Below, piece by piece: positions 42,086 to 51,659 of a DNA stretch of 64,000 nucleotides. Source of the stretch: Carpediemonas membranifera (lineage: Eukaryota; Fornicata); contig JAHDYR010000017.1 in assembly GCA_019828565.1 (NCBI GenBank), positions 186,001-250,000 on the forward strand. The letters run 5' to 3'. The notes below the pieces were generated by a model. That model had not been told where the DNA came from, did not search any database, and saw only the letters and a list, made by a program, of their open reading frames with translations. The translations under genes and the position numbers were made by a program. Numbering within the stretch: position 1 is the first letter of the stretch; every line of letters starts with the position of its first letter.

Positions 42086-42829
42086 ATGGTTTCATTCAAG
42101 TTAATATGGCCAGAAATTGATACTCACTTCAAGAAACGCTACATATTCTCACAGAGAACGGACCTCAACGATGAATACGCCCGTGTCCTCGAAACATACG
42201 ACGGCCTGCAAGAACACCTGAAGAAGGTATCTGGCAAGGCCGTGATCTTCATCAACCAAGACCCTCACACCACTGCAATCACTTTCCGCATTGATGTGCT
42301 TGATCCGTTCGACACAGTGCGAATCACCGATGAAGTCTCGATCAATGCCCCCATAGATGCCAACGGGGCCCTCAAAATGACGGACTTCCGACCCATGCTG
42401 AAGAGTGTGACGAACCGACTCGACGACTACCTGCAGGTTCGCCGGGACCCCCGTCAACAGCGCGCCCAGCAGCAGTTCAGCGAGCTATACACATATCCGT
42501 GCGAACTGCCGGAGCCCCAGACGCAGCAGGCGAGGAGGAACCCCTTTGAAGTCGGCCGGGCAGACCGTCTGCCCGTGGGTGGGTCCACAGTGATCCAGCA
42601 GCCTTCGCCATCCTTCGGCCCGAGTGGTAACCTCGTCGGACGGGACCACGCATTGTTTAACGCCAGGGGGCAGGCCGCAAGGATCTTAGACCCGGATGCA
42701 CCAAACCCACTGGGGCTTGAGCCACCGGGCCCGCATATGTTTGGACGAGGGCTGCCTAACGGCGAAAGGCCGCTGCCCAGAGGCGCTGTACCCACAGGGG
42801 CCAGGTTTGACCCCTTTGGCCCTGTCTGA
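42086..42829 (+). CDS. PI31-like proteasome regulator
   Basis: 247 residues. The N-terminal domain (about 1-120) could be the alpha/beta FP domain. The C-terminal half is Pro/Gly/Arg-rich and disordered, with the PI31 hallmarks NPFEVGRADRLP, LVGRDHALFN and the terminal GARFDPFGPV; GARFDPFGP is the conserved C-terminal signature of PI31 (PSMF1). In other eukaryotes it binds and modulates the 20S proteasome and helps its assembly or transport. Confidence 0.82.
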   Translation: MVSFKLIWPEIDTHFKKRYIFSQRTDLNDEYARVLETYDGLQEHLKKVSGKAVIFINQDPHTTAITFRIDVLDPFDTVRITDEVSINAPIDANGALKMTDFRPMLKSVTNRLDDYLQVRRDPRQQRAQQQFSELYTYPCELPEPQTQQARRNPFEVGRADRLPVGGSTVIQQPSPSFGPSGNLVGRDHALFNARGQAARILDPDAPNPLGLEPPGPHMFGRGLPNGERPLPRGAVPTGARFDPFGPV

Positions 42830-42878
42830 GCGCTCTCATGCTATCATAAACTGGCCAGCAAATCCTTAAATTCTTGAA

Positions 42879-45692
42879 TTAATTTTTAGCGACACCCGCG
42901 CCAGCATTGACTAGCGCCTTCACAACCGCGGAATGATCCGATACATCAAGGGACCCGATCTTCCGCTCGCCCATGGTGATGCCACACCAGCATTGCACGG
43001 CAGGCACGAGCGCCCGACGCACACCGAGGGCTTTCCCGCTCGACCCGAGATTATCAGCGGGGGCGCCTCTCATCCCGTCAGCAAGCATGTTAAGGATGAC
43101 GTCGATGTGCTTGACGACCTCCTGCGGCACGACGTCAGTGCCAAGCAGTGCGGCGTGGGTCGTGGTCCTAATTCTCTCAATCAGCACTGACGGGTCGACC
43201 ACCCCCGTGTTCCACTGACTCTTGGCCGAGTATGACGTGGCGAACATCGTGTCGTAAACAGGCACACCCTCAGGCGACTCCAGCTTCTTTGTAACGAGGA
43301 TGAAACCGACGAGCTGGGTCGAGTGGCCCATTCCAAGGGTGGGTGCATTGATGCGGTACAACGTCGGCTGTTCCCTTATTTGGTTACCCAAGGGGGTGTA
43401 GCTCGAGGCCTGCACTTCGCCCAAGTACTGCCGCGCCTGCTCATAAATGGACTCTGGCACTGTCCGGGGTCTCTCCCACCGGTTGTTGAACATTGTCTCC
43501 CGAGACTGGGTCAAGGGGATCATGTCACCGTAGTCAAACCGCGGCATAGCTGGGGGCGACATGGCGCGGTTGGCCGTGATGGTGAGAGAGTGCTTCTTCG
43601 TGCTAATGACGCCCTTCACGGTCGTCTGGTCGACAGGATAGGGCAGTACCGCGTTCAGCGTGTGCTTGTACTTATCTGCGCCAGTCAACTCGACGGAAAT
43701 CCGGTTAACTGCACCCCCACCCCGCTGGTCGACTTTGAACCCAGTCACTTGCGGCTGGAGTGACACTGCTAGAGTCAGCCGAGTCTCGTGCTCGGTACAC
43801 ACTGCCTGGTGCGTCCGACTGAACGAAAGAACTGACGGGACAAGGTCTTGGGCAGCCTCGGTCTCTGGGCCGGGGCCGCGCCAGTTGTCGATAATCAGAG
43901 CATTGCCCTCGCTTCCAGTGAAGCCCACTGTGAATGTCAGACTCGGCTCGGCATTGAAACACTCCTTGCCGATGGGAACAAGCATGGTCAGAGAGATGTG
44001 ATCATCATCCTTAAACTGCGAATCGAGGGAAATCAAATCACTCATCAAATATGGGGTCTGGTCCATCATGTCGATCTGCCTCAGGGGCTGGGTGAAACCT
44101 GTCACTACGCCAAGCATGGGCCTCTCTGCAGCCAGCAGAGGCAGCCTGTCGGCGTCCGGTATTCTTATCATAACGGGAGTGAGTGGTGGGTGAAGCCCAG
44201 GCATGAACACCGCCGCCACGAGTCTAGCAGCATCGACTGCTCCCGCTGCTCTAAGCTGCGCGACGAGTCTCCCGTCCGGCATGGTAAGTCTCCCCATGGC
44301 GACTCCGTTGGCCAGGATATGAGCGAGACAGCCCAGCCCAGGGCCGTCAGTGGGGAGCATGCGCTCGTCAGCGTCGACCACGGCCAGTCTGACGCATGCC
44401 TGTGCGAGGGAGCAGACTTCGCGAGAGAGGGGCTCGGCTCCGACATCGAAGGGGACGGTGGTCTTCCGGGTGGGGCGCATAAACAGCGCGATCTGGTGAC
44501 CGTCCTCGAGCTTTGGTGTCGCGTCCATGCATACGGCGGTATATGCCTGCTCATGGGGGAAATGGACGCCGAGCAGCGTGTGGTGGTGCTCCGGCTTAAC
44601 ACCAAGCGAGTCTCGACCAGTGAGCATGTCCACATCGGCCAAACACTCTGGCACAATGGCTCTGGCGAACCCAGCGGATCTGTTCATGAGTCTGGCAACA
44701 ATGAGGGTAGCTGGGAGCAGACCGTGGCACTCGACGAACCCGCCCAGCTCTACGTAATCAAACTTCTCACGGAACGGCTGCTTGTAGAATGTCAGCGCGT
44801 CTGAGCAGTGTATTGTGACTGAGACCGCCTTCCGCATTGCCGCAATGGAGAAAGAGATGAGTCTCTTTCTAAACGTCGCGACCATCCGCTTGACGAGGGC
44901 CGTGGCCGACGTGTACTCGCCCCAGGTCACCCCTGCGAAGGAGAAGGACCTGGTTGGTTGGGCATTCGGTGCTACGAAGTGGCCCTCGGGGACGTAGGCT
45001 GGGTTCGTCATCTCCCACTCGGGAAGAGCGATGGGCAGGGCCACCTCGGGCGGCACAGTCTGCGAGGCGGTGTTGTCGTGGATGAATGCGACCAGGGCGC
45101 CCTGGTATGGCTCGGCATAGTGGTCTGTGGCGAACTCTTCTTCAATGCGGCCGACTTCTTCGTAAACTTCATGGACGTCGATGGCCTCGTACATGTCCGG
45201 CGGGATGCACTCAGCCTGCTCATCAGCGATGTCGTTGAGCCCGTCCTCGGCGTCCACTGAGGCGTCAACCTCGGCCCAGCGTGTCCAGTGGGCCTGGAGC
45301 TCGGACCAGAGCGAGTCTGACCCGAAGTGAACGAGGGTTCCTGCTTCCTTCTGTCTGAACTGGTCGAGCTTCATCTTACTGAGCTCCGTGCACGTGTCCC
45401 GAAGCCGTATGAGATGCTCGTGGGAGATTAGACGGCAGTACCAGAGTCTGAAGAAGAATGCAACGTCCTCCGTGGACTGCTTGCCCTTTTGTTCACTCAG
45501 CATGTACAGGATAAGCACAGACTTAGCGGCATGGAAGGTGTCATCGAACTGCATGTGCGCGTCAAGTTCCCGGATCGTGCGGCTGCGCATGCTGCTAATC
45601 GTGTGGAATATAGTGGACAAATCGAGCGATAGCATCTGTAGGACAGAGGCCTTCTGCTCCTTCTCGATCTTCGGGGTGATATAGGCCAGCAT
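42879..45692 (-). CDS. Large orphan protein, unrecognised
   Basis: 937 residues from the first ATG; the frame is open for another 95 codons upstream but has no ATG. No signal peptide or membrane helices. The N-terminal 150 residues are helical; the rest is mixed alpha/beta with no repeated unit I can see. The product ends ...NAGAGVAKN. No motif identifies it. Confidence 0.6.
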   Translation of the reverse strand: MLAYITPKIEKEQKASVLQMLSLDLSTIFHTISSMRSRTIRELDAHMQFDDTFHAAKSVLILYMLSEQKGKQSTEDVAFFFRLWYCRLISHEHLIRLRDTCTELSKMKLDQFRQKEAGTLVHFGSDSLWSELQAHWTRWAEVDASVDAEDGLNDIADEQAECIPPDMYEAIDVHEVYEEVGRIEEEFATDHYAEPYQGALVAFIHDNTASQTVPPEVALPIALPEWEMTNPAYVPEGHFVAPNAQPTRSFSFAGVTWGEYTSATALVKRMVATFRKRLISFSIAAMRKAVSVTIHCSDALTFYKQPFREKFDYVELGGFVECHGLLPATLIVARLMNRSAGFARAIVPECLADVDMLTGRDSLGVKPEHHHTLLGVHFPHEQAYTAVCMDATPKLEDGHQIALFMRPTRKTTVPFDVGAEPLSREVCSLAQACVRLAVVDADERMLPTDGPGLGCLAHILANGVAMGRLTMPDGRLVAQLRAAGAVDAARLVAAVFMPGLHPPLTPVMIRIPDADRLPLLAAERPMLGVVTGFTQPLRQIDMMDQTPYLMSDLISLDSQFKDDDHISLTMLVPIGKECFNAEPSLTFTVGFTGSEGNALIIDNWRGPGPETEAAQDLVPSVLSFSRTHQAVCTEHETRLTLAVSLQPQVTGFKVDQRGGGAVNRISVELTGADKYKHTLNAVLPYPVDQTTVKGVISTKKHSLTITANRAMSPPAMPRFDYGDMIPLTQSRETMFNNRWERPRTVPESIYEQARQYLGEVQASSYTPLGNQIREQPTLYRINAPTLGMGHSTQLVGFILVTKKLESPEGVPVYDTMFATSYSAKSQWNTGVVDPSVLIERIRTTTHAALLGTDVVPQEVVKHIDVILNMLADGMRGAPADNLGSSGKALGVRRALVPAVQCWCGITMGERKIGSLDVSDHSAVVKALVNAGAGVAKN

Positions 45693-46053
45693 GTTGGACG
45701 GCGGGCAATTGGCATATGGGAAGAAGAACTTTGGCCGGTGCTGTGTTCCAAACTGTATGAATAGTGTGAAAATGGACGAACTGGAACTGTATACCGGCTC
45801 ACGGGTATGGTGGCCATCTCGTCGTATTGAAGAGACGCAGTTTAACCCAAGCTGCAGTGGATGGAGTAGGACGGCCAAGACAGGCTCCTTGCCAGTATGT
45901 ATGAGACTTTTAACGCAATGCTTGGAGTTCAACGTGCGAACGAATCGGAACGCCCGTCTGTTCGAGGAAATGAACAAAAGGCCTGGAAGCGAATGAATTC
46001 GATGCGCCGAGTACTGTGAACGTTCTACATCAACGCAGAGTCACTTTTTAATC
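45693..46053. other. region upstream of the orphan gene, nothing recognised
   Basis: Holds the ATG-less upstream extension of the orphan frame (to 45977) and then about 75 bases before the repeat at 46054. Confidence 0.35.
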
Positions 46054-46081
46054 TGTTGCGCAGTATAAACAGATTGTTCGA
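46054..46081 (+). repeat. Direct repeat, 3' side of Fanzor remnant
   Basis: 28 bases containing GTTGCGCAGTATAAACA. They match 47140-47167 at 26 of 28 positions in the same orientation. The pair brackets the decayed Fanzor copy. It also resembles the repeat pair around the complete copy (shared GCGCAG-A/T-rich-TTGTTG core). Confidence 0.75.
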
Positions 46082-46133
46082 AGCCTCCAGACAGGGCCTG
46101 AAAGGAACGATCAAAGTGCCAAACTGCACAACA

Positions 46134-47103
46134 TCATCCGTCCGTAGATGAATGTTGGCGGTTAACCAATTGATGATACTGGAATGATGTTGGAAGGCGC
46201 GGGATCGAGGTGCGACTGAATGGAGAGCCACCGAGCTCATCTTCCGTGGCAAGAGAACGCCACAGGATGTTCTCTGCAGCACTCTTGTCCCGATGATCAA
46301 CATTCAGAGCATCAGGAACTGTTGCGCGCCACTGAGCACCACGGCACTGTGGATTTTCGCAGAGCATCACACGTTGTGGGTGAACGTGCTGGTCATCACG
46401 CGGACGAACTCGCTTGTAGGGGGCGTGGCAGTGAGGGCAGACGACGGTGGTGCGGTCCTCGTTAACCATGTTAAGATCGACGACAATGTTATACCCCTTG
46501 AGAAGGGGTACTATCTCTCTCGCGAACTTTCGATATGGCGCGCAAGGAATGAACATACCAGCAGGCGTGGTGAATCCCGAGCTCCCGTAGAAGACTTTCA
46601 GGCGAATGGGGGTGGCGATGGGATGGTGGCGACCGAACTCCCGAGCCAACTGTTGGCCGCAGCGGGCGAAGTGCTTCTGGCGAAGGATGTGGTTCGCAAA
46701 GCGCACTAGGCGGAAAGACTTACGCATTCCAGCCTCGAAAATGTCGTTCGCGTTGTCCAGCACAAACCTAATAGTTGTTGATACTCACTAGTCTTGTGCT
46801 CTTGAACGACGCGGCCGTCATATCGAAGCCGAAACTTGGCGTCTTAGTGTATCCGCACTTTGGAAGGACGCCGGAGCTGGTGGTGCCATCGGGGTGCCTG
46901 ATGTAATACCCTCCGATGGACCTCGCGCCCGGGTCGAACCCCATGAGGTGGGCATCAGGATCCGGCGCGGGCGGAGCCTCGGCATTATTGGATGTGGAAT
47001 AGAAGACAATGAGACGACGTGTGAGCGATTGTGATGTTTGCAGCTGTGCTGACGTCCACGAAGAAGACGCTTTGTGGAAGCCCTGGAGAAGACGATCTCC
47101 CTA
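46134..47103 (-). pseudogene. Decayed Fanzor/TnpB-like gene (N-terminus lost, frameshifted)
   Basis: Matches the C-terminal 40% of the Fanzor protein at 51660-53588. The frame entering from 47103 contains GFDPGARSIGGYYIRHPDG (RuvC-I Asp, about 46930) and continues to TAASFKSTR. At about 46770 two bases are missing relative to the complete copy, and the match resumes in another frame (IRFVLDNAND...). That frame carries MVNEDRTTVVCPHC (RuvC-II Glu and first zinc pair), a second CxxxxC pair and HRDKSAAENILW (RuvC-III Asp), then a stop at 46134. The whole N-terminal recognition region (about 380 residues) is absent. Over the first 52 aligned residues I count about 37 identities with the complete copy. 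It cannot encode an intact nuclease. Confidence 0.85.
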
Positions 47104-47139
47104 CCGACTTAAGACGTGAGTAGGAGGGAGACAGGGCAG

Positions 47140-47167
47140 TGTTGCGCAGTATAAACACATTGTTGGA
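47140..47167 (+). repeat. Direct repeat, 5' side of Fanzor remnant
   Basis: Partner of 46054-46081 (26 of 28 identical). It lies 87 bases before the TMEM115 start codon. Similarity between the two flanks may continue weakly farther on (a shared CTGAAAGGA near 46099 and 47226), so the repeat may be longer than the core given here. Confidence 0.75.
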
Positions 47168-47254
47168 CCCTTCAATAGCACATAATCGCCCATCCAAACC
47201 TGCTCGAAAGCAGATCGCTGCTCATCTGAAAGGACCATCCAAGTCGGAATAGAA

Positions 47255-48202
47255 ATGGCCGAACAACAGTCCCAGCAGTCTCGTATTCTCAAACTGATGA
47301 AATATGTCCCTCCTTTAACCCAGTTACTGATCATTCTGAACGTTGTTGGCTATCTCCTCTCCTGGATTCCAGGATGCACCTATGTGTTCGCCCTTATTCC
47401 AGCAAATACCACTAGGAACTTCATGCCGTGGAATGTGATCACAGGGCCAATGTATGAGACCCATTTCATCGAGCTCGTAGTGAACGTCGTCGCCGTGGGA
47501 GTGGCTGGCTCGATCCTCGAGCGGCTATGGGGTTCCTTTGAGTTCCTCCGCTACTTTGTCTCTATATGGCTTGCCTGCGGCATTGGTGGGTTCATTCTCG
47601 CGGTCATTTTCTTCATTCTCACAATGGACGAGGAGATCCTCACTCGCGCCTACTTAGGGTCAACGGGCATCACCATGGGCATGCTAGTAGCACTCAAGAC
47701 TACTCCCATTGCGAATAACACGTATACCCTCGGCAAGCTGACCCTCAGGGTTGAGATCCTTCCCCTGACATTCCTCGCCGTCTACACTGTGGTCGGGCTG
47801 ACCTTCATGCGCCATATCCCCATCTTCGTATGGATCGGTGCGGTATACTCGCTAGTCCACCTCCAGTTCTTCCACGGGAAGACTGGGGCTGGAGCGGGGC
47901 TGTCGATACTCCCGGAGACGCTTCAGCCTCACGCCGACAGGATTAGAGACTCACTCCACGGGCCGGTTGACCGGGCGGCTGGTGTCTTCGCCCGCTGGGG
48001 TCGAATGGATGAGGACACCCGTGGGGGTAGGTTTATGAAGAGCATTATTACATACGACGTCCCACCCTCACCCAGCGCCCACGGCGAGTTGTATTTGAAC
48101 GACGGGGAGGAGACTGACGCGGAGACCAGGCGGCAGCGGGCGTTGGCCAGGGTCCAAGAAAGGGTCAGGCAGCGGACGGGGGAGGTCGAGTCGATCGTTT
48201 GA
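47255..48202 (+). CDS. TMEM115: TMEM115-like Golgi membrane protein (DUF1751, rhomboid-like)
   Basis: 315 residues. About six hydrophobic helices occupy residues 20-215, followed by a hydrophilic, acidic/arginine-rich cytosolic tail of 100 residues. LERLWGSFEFLRYF near helix 3 and the preceding PWNVITGPMYETHFIELV match the DUF1751/TMEM115 pattern. No rhomboid catalytic GxSG/His pair is apparent, as expected for this pseudoprotease family. The animal protein acts at the Golgi in retrograde traffic. Confidence 0.8.
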   Translation: MAEQQSQQSRILKLMKYVPPLTQLLIILNVVGYLLSWIPGCTYVFALIPANTTRNFMPWNVITGPMYETHFIELVVNVVAVGVAGSILERLWGSFEFLRYFVSIWLACGIGGFILAVIFFILTMDEEILTRAYLGSTGITMGMLVALKTTPIANNTYTLGKLTLRVEILPLTFLAVYTVVGLTFMRHIPIFVWIGAVYSLVHLQFFHGKTGAGAGLSILPETLQPHADRIRDSLHGPVDRAAGVFARWGRMDEDTRGGRFMKSIITYDVPPSPSAHGELYLNDGEETDAETRRQRALARVQERVRQRTGEVESIV

Positions 48203-48376
48203 TAAATATGAGGCAGGGTAGTGGGGGTGGTGTTGGCCAGCGCCGTGGCCGGTAGGGGGCCTGTTATGCCCACTATGATACGCTTCACACCCATCAGTCG
48301 ATCTAGAAGACCGAAGGAATGACGTCAAAATGACTCGCAGTTTAACCCCTCGAAATCTTCACTAGCACCAAAACAG

Positions 48377-50464
48377 ATGTTTCACCGGGTGCTCCCATCC
48401 GTGGGCAACGCCCCTAACACACATATAGTAGATATCCTTCATGGGATTTCCCAACGGAAGAACTTTGGCTTCAGTCAAATGAAAGTGCTTGTAGAACTCC
48501 TCAACTTGGCAGAATCGATCAAAATTGGCCATAACTACAAGACAAATGCACAGAGACGCACTAGAGACCCACTGCTCGATCTCCCCAAGAAGACGATCGA
48601 ACGCCTCGGCGAAGCAGCACTGAGCTGTCCACAGACTCTCGCACGCACTGGACTTGACAGAGTTGTTGTTGGCATCCTCTCTGAGCACTTCGTGGCCCTG
48701 GGCAAGGCTGCCATGGAGAGCATGTACGGCTCTGACTTGAACTCTTTCATTGACGCTGTCCAGCGTATTTGTCTCGCCACTCCTGGTCGACACCTTGATA
48801 TTTTCTCAATATACTCCTGGAACCTCCTAGTCACGCGTCTGTTTGTCCATCCCGTTTCCTTCCAGTACGCTACGATCATTATCGCGAATATCTCTTCTCT
48901 CGACAAGACCCGCGTCCTCCCCGAATGTGACTCAAGCCTCCAGTCTGCCTTCCACGGGGTGACCTTCAGACTAGACCTATTCCCAGCCACAATGCTCGCT
49001 CTCCTCTCCGGGGCTCGACCCACGCCACTATCCCGACTCTCTTACGTCCTATACAGCGCATGTTGCGAGGACGGCGTGCTCTACTCTTCCTCGGGGAATA
49101 TACAGAACGTGCGGAGGGCAAGGCCCCCCAGGAGAATCGGGGTACACCAGTATTCTCGGAACACCGCAGTGCTGATTCCAGTAATACCCCTGCTTGCCCA
49201 TAGAATGACCGCTATCGTCAAGGCACTCGCGATACCAGTGCCACAGGTGCTAAGAGATGATGTAAGCAAGGCAACACCGAGATCCGGGCAAATCTTAGAT
49301 ATGATTCACGGTTACCAAGATTGGGAAGATCTTGTTAAGCCCGATTCTTCCGCCGCCCTCCTCCTTGCCCTCTCGCACTCGACACAGGACCGCGTGAACA
49401 TCGTCCAGTGCATCTCCGTGATGCTCTTTGCCACGGGTCCCGTTCGTTGGATCCACCCCTATTTTGTCAGATCTGGTCTGATTCCATCATTGCATATGAC
49501 GCTGCTCCATGCTGACTGGAGTGAGTTCAAGCTCTCGAACGACTCTTATTCTAATAACTTTGGCGTTGTAATGACTTCACTTCGATGTCTATTCTTTTTA
49601 TGCGAGAAAACAGCTCCGGGAAGCTTAGACACGCGCCCATTTTTCACACCAGGCGAGCTGACCAAGCTTAGAAGAGTAGTTGCACCAGATCACACTGCGA
49701 CAGGCTGTGTGGATGGCCCAATGGGACTCTTACGACTCGCCGTGTATCATTATATTCGTCTTGACGGTGGCACTATCGCCATGCATCTTGGAAACTTCTT
49801 GACCATGATTTTACGATCGACCGCTTTTAATGACAATTTAGTATGCTGCAGACTTGGGCTATCGGCCCATCTAGTAGCCTCCCTCCAGTCCTTCGAGGTC
49901 GAGGAGGGTGGGCTGCCGTCCAACGATGTTCAGTCAAAGTTTGACCTCCTCTCATGTCTCGTGTGGATGTCACCAGAGTGTATCGATTACATCAGTAGAT
50001 CTCATGACCGCTCTGTCTTGACAAGAGTGATGGCAAATGCCATGGAACACACCCTGGCGGGCACAGTGCTGCTCAGGAACCTACTGATGACGATGCGGCA
50101 CTTCTCTCGTGTGGCGGGGCCGATGGTTGAATTCATCAATGATCATTTGATTGAAATCACCCGCCGGATGTTTACGACGGTCCCTATCACGTGTTTGAAG
50201 CGGGACTCTGTGTGCATCCTCAACAGCGCAGCCATTTTCATTCACCACTTGACAACAATTGGACTATTTGACGACTTCATTTCTTCTGCCCCGACCGACT
50301 TGGTCTATCAGACCCTGGATGTCTGGTCTCGGTACCTGCCCACTGACTGGAAAGACATGGCTTCTTTCCATGGTGCGATGATTACTGAGGGCGGGGTCCA
50401 ACGTCTGGTGGAGTGCGTGCTTGGTGTCAAGGGCCGTGTAGCGGAGGTTATCAGGCGGGTGTGA
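48377..50464 (+). CDS. Armadillo-like helical protein, possibly TRPC4AP/TRUSS-like
   Basis: 695 residues, nearly all predicted helix, with short hydrophobic repeat helices and no signal peptide or membrane span. Several stretches (for example INIVQCISVMLF-type and RSGLIPSLHMTLLHADW) recall the TRPC4-associated protein family (DUF3689), a substrate adaptor of cullin E3 ligases in animals. The resemblance is weak and by memory only; a generic armadillo protein is equally possible. Confidence 0.55.
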   Translation: MFHRVLPSVGNAPNTHIVDILHGISQRKNFGFSQMKVLVELLNLAESIKIGHNYKTNAQRRTRDPLLDLPKKTIERLGEAALSCPQTLARTGLDRVVVGILSEHFVALGKAAMESMYGSDLNSFIDAVQRICLATPGRHLDIFSIYSWNLLVTRLFVHPVSFQYATIIIANISSLDKTRVLPECDSSLQSAFHGVTFRLDLFPATMLALLSGARPTPLSRLSYVLYSACCEDGVLYSSSGNIQNVRRARPPRRIGVHQYSRNTAVLIPVIPLLAHRMTAIVKALAIPVPQVLRDDVSKATPRSGQILDMIHGYQDWEDLVKPDSSAALLLALSHSTQDRVNIVQCISVMLFATGPVRWIHPYFVRSGLIPSLHMTLLHADWSEFKLSNDSYSNNFGVVMTSLRCLFFLCEKTAPGSLDTRPFFTPGELTKLRRVVAPDHTATGCVDGPMGLLRLAVYHYIRLDGGTIAMHLGNFLTMILRSTAFNDNLVCCRLGLSAHLVASLQSFEVEEGGLPSNDVQSKFDLLSCLVWMSPECIDYISRSHDRSVLTRVMANAMEHTLAGTVLLRNLLMTMRHFSRVAGPMVEFINDHLIEITRRMFTTVPITCLKRDSVCILNSAAIFIHHLTTIGLFDDFISSAPTDLVYQTLDVWSRYLPTDWKDMASFHGAMITEGGVQRLVECVLGVKGRVAEVIRRV

Positions 50465-50562
50465 GGGTTGGGTGTTTGAATAGTGAGGGGTGGTTCTTGT
50501 TTTAAAGCAGTCTCTTGTTTGTTTAAAGGGTGTTTGCGATTTGGACTTTAAAGAGATATTTA

Positions 50563-51483
50563 TTACACGATGTCACCCTCTATGCGCTTAATCTGCACGG
50601 CCATGCCCCTGCCGACCAGTTCCATGGTCTTTCTCACCACACCATCGTACTGCCTCCATGTGGCGAGGGTACCCCAGAACACCAGTGAAGCGCACGCAGC
50701 CCCCAGTAAAGAGCCGGAAAGCACGTCTGTCGGGAAGTGGTGGTTGTCTAGGGTCCGCGTGATACCGACCCACGCAGGGAAGAGCAAGGGTGTTGTCAGC
50801 AGTGAGGCTGTTACCACCACGGGGATGGAATGAATGGCGATGAAGATCGCTCGGCGGGTGTTGAGAACCACTGTGGCCAGATGAGGGTGGCCTTTTGATG
50901 TCGGTCTGCAGTGCGTCTTTGCGAGGTAGAGGAGGAAGAACCAGAGGAAGCAAGTGAGGCTGAGGCCGACAGACCAGGAGAGGGAAGAGTGGCCGCTCGG
51001 CCAAGACAGCCGGCCCTCGAAGATGGTGGTGGCATAGCCGGTGCAGACTCCGTCGACCGGCTGACAGCGGTCGAGGAAGTCGGGACGGAGGCGGCCGGCG
51101 GCGAGCTTCAGGGCATTCGTGAGGAACATTGTGAGGGTGAAAGAGATGTCGGGGGCTACTGCGAAGAGTGGTGCGGCAGGACCAACGGCAGGGGAGGCGT
51201 AGCCGAGCAGGGCGATGCCGAGCATGCCGTAGTTCTTGACCTTTCGATACAAAGAGCCGTTAACGATGCTTGGCTGGTGTTCTTTGGATATTGAAGAGTC
51301 TTTGACGTCGAAAGGGCGTTCAACAAGCCATTCGGCGTGGTCTTGAGGGAATGAGTTGGCTGGAGAGTACAATAGCTGTGATATCACAAGGAGAAAGATG
51401 CTGAGGATCAAGAAGCTAATATATGGCAACAATATGATGAGTAGTGCCTTCGATCGCTGTTTGTATTCGTCTTTCACGCTCAT
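50563..51483 (-). CDS. PAP2-family lipid phosphatase
   Basis: 306 residues from the ATG at 51483 (MSVKDEYKQRSK). Six membrane helices. The three phosphatase motifs are KLAAGRLRP, PSGH and RTLDNHHFPTD, the last a variant of SRxxxxxHxxxD that keeps R, H and D. The enzyme dephosphorylates phosphatidic acid or related lipids in the endomembrane system. Its start codon is only 30 bases from one terminal repeat of the Fanzor element, so that insertion sits in its promoter region. Confidence 0.92.
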   Translation of the reverse strand: MSVKDEYKQRSKALLIILLPYISFLILSIFLLVISQLLYSPANSFPQDHAEWLVERPFDVKDSSISKEHQPSIVNGSLYRKVKNYGMLGIALLGYASPAVGPAAPLFAVAPDISFTLTMFLTNALKLAAGRLRPDFLDRCQPVDGVCTGYATTIFEGRLSWPSGHSSLSWSVGLSLTCFLWFFLLYLAKTHCRPTSKGHPHLATVVLNTRRAIFIAIHSIPVVVTASLLTTPLLFPAWVGITRTLDNHHFPTDVLSGSLLGAACASLVFWGTLATWRQYDGVVRKTMELVGRGMAVQIKRIEGDIV

Positions 51484-51513
51484 TGCAAATAAGGGGTCCG
51501 GCGACGCAGGGTA

Positions 51514-51549
51514 AGTGTGCCACGCAGGATAAGAATACTTGAGTCCAAA
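51514..51549 (+). repeat. Direct repeat, 3' side of Fanzor gene
   Basis: 36 bases beginning AGTGTGC, with a CGCAGGAT core and TTGAGTC near the end. Mismatches to 53919-53954 are at six scattered positions, so the copies are diverged, not a fresh duplication. Confidence 0.75.
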
Positions 51550-51599
51550 ACACACAGTGATCCGAGCAGCATCAGGATCGCAGTGTGGTTCATCATACT

Positions 51600-51659
51600 C
51601 TATCAATCGTGCGCTGCATATCACGCGCGCTGCAGCGCGTGCTTGCTCAACTTAGCAAG
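51600..51659 (-). ncRNA. Candidate Fanzor guide-RNA scaffold (two hairpins)
   Basis: Read on the Fanzor coding strand, the bases straight after the TAA stop form CTTGCT-AAGTTG-AGCAAG (stem 6, loop 6; 51659-51642). Immediately next is CACGCG-CTGCAGCG-CGCGTG (stem 6, loop 8; 51641-51622), then a GCAGCGC that could pair alternatively. TnpB and Fanzor guide RNAs are usually transcribed from the 3' end of the gene and the element end, which is why this position is suggestive. The decayed copy has no equivalent strong hairpins after its stop. Confidence 0.4.

Noticed and set aside
46740-46790. Possible 21-nt intron (GTGAGT...TTAG) in the Fanzor remnant
   Set aside because: Splicing it would remove residues that the complete copy keeps, and 21 nt is shorter than any intron supported here. 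A 2-base deletion explains the frame change more simply.
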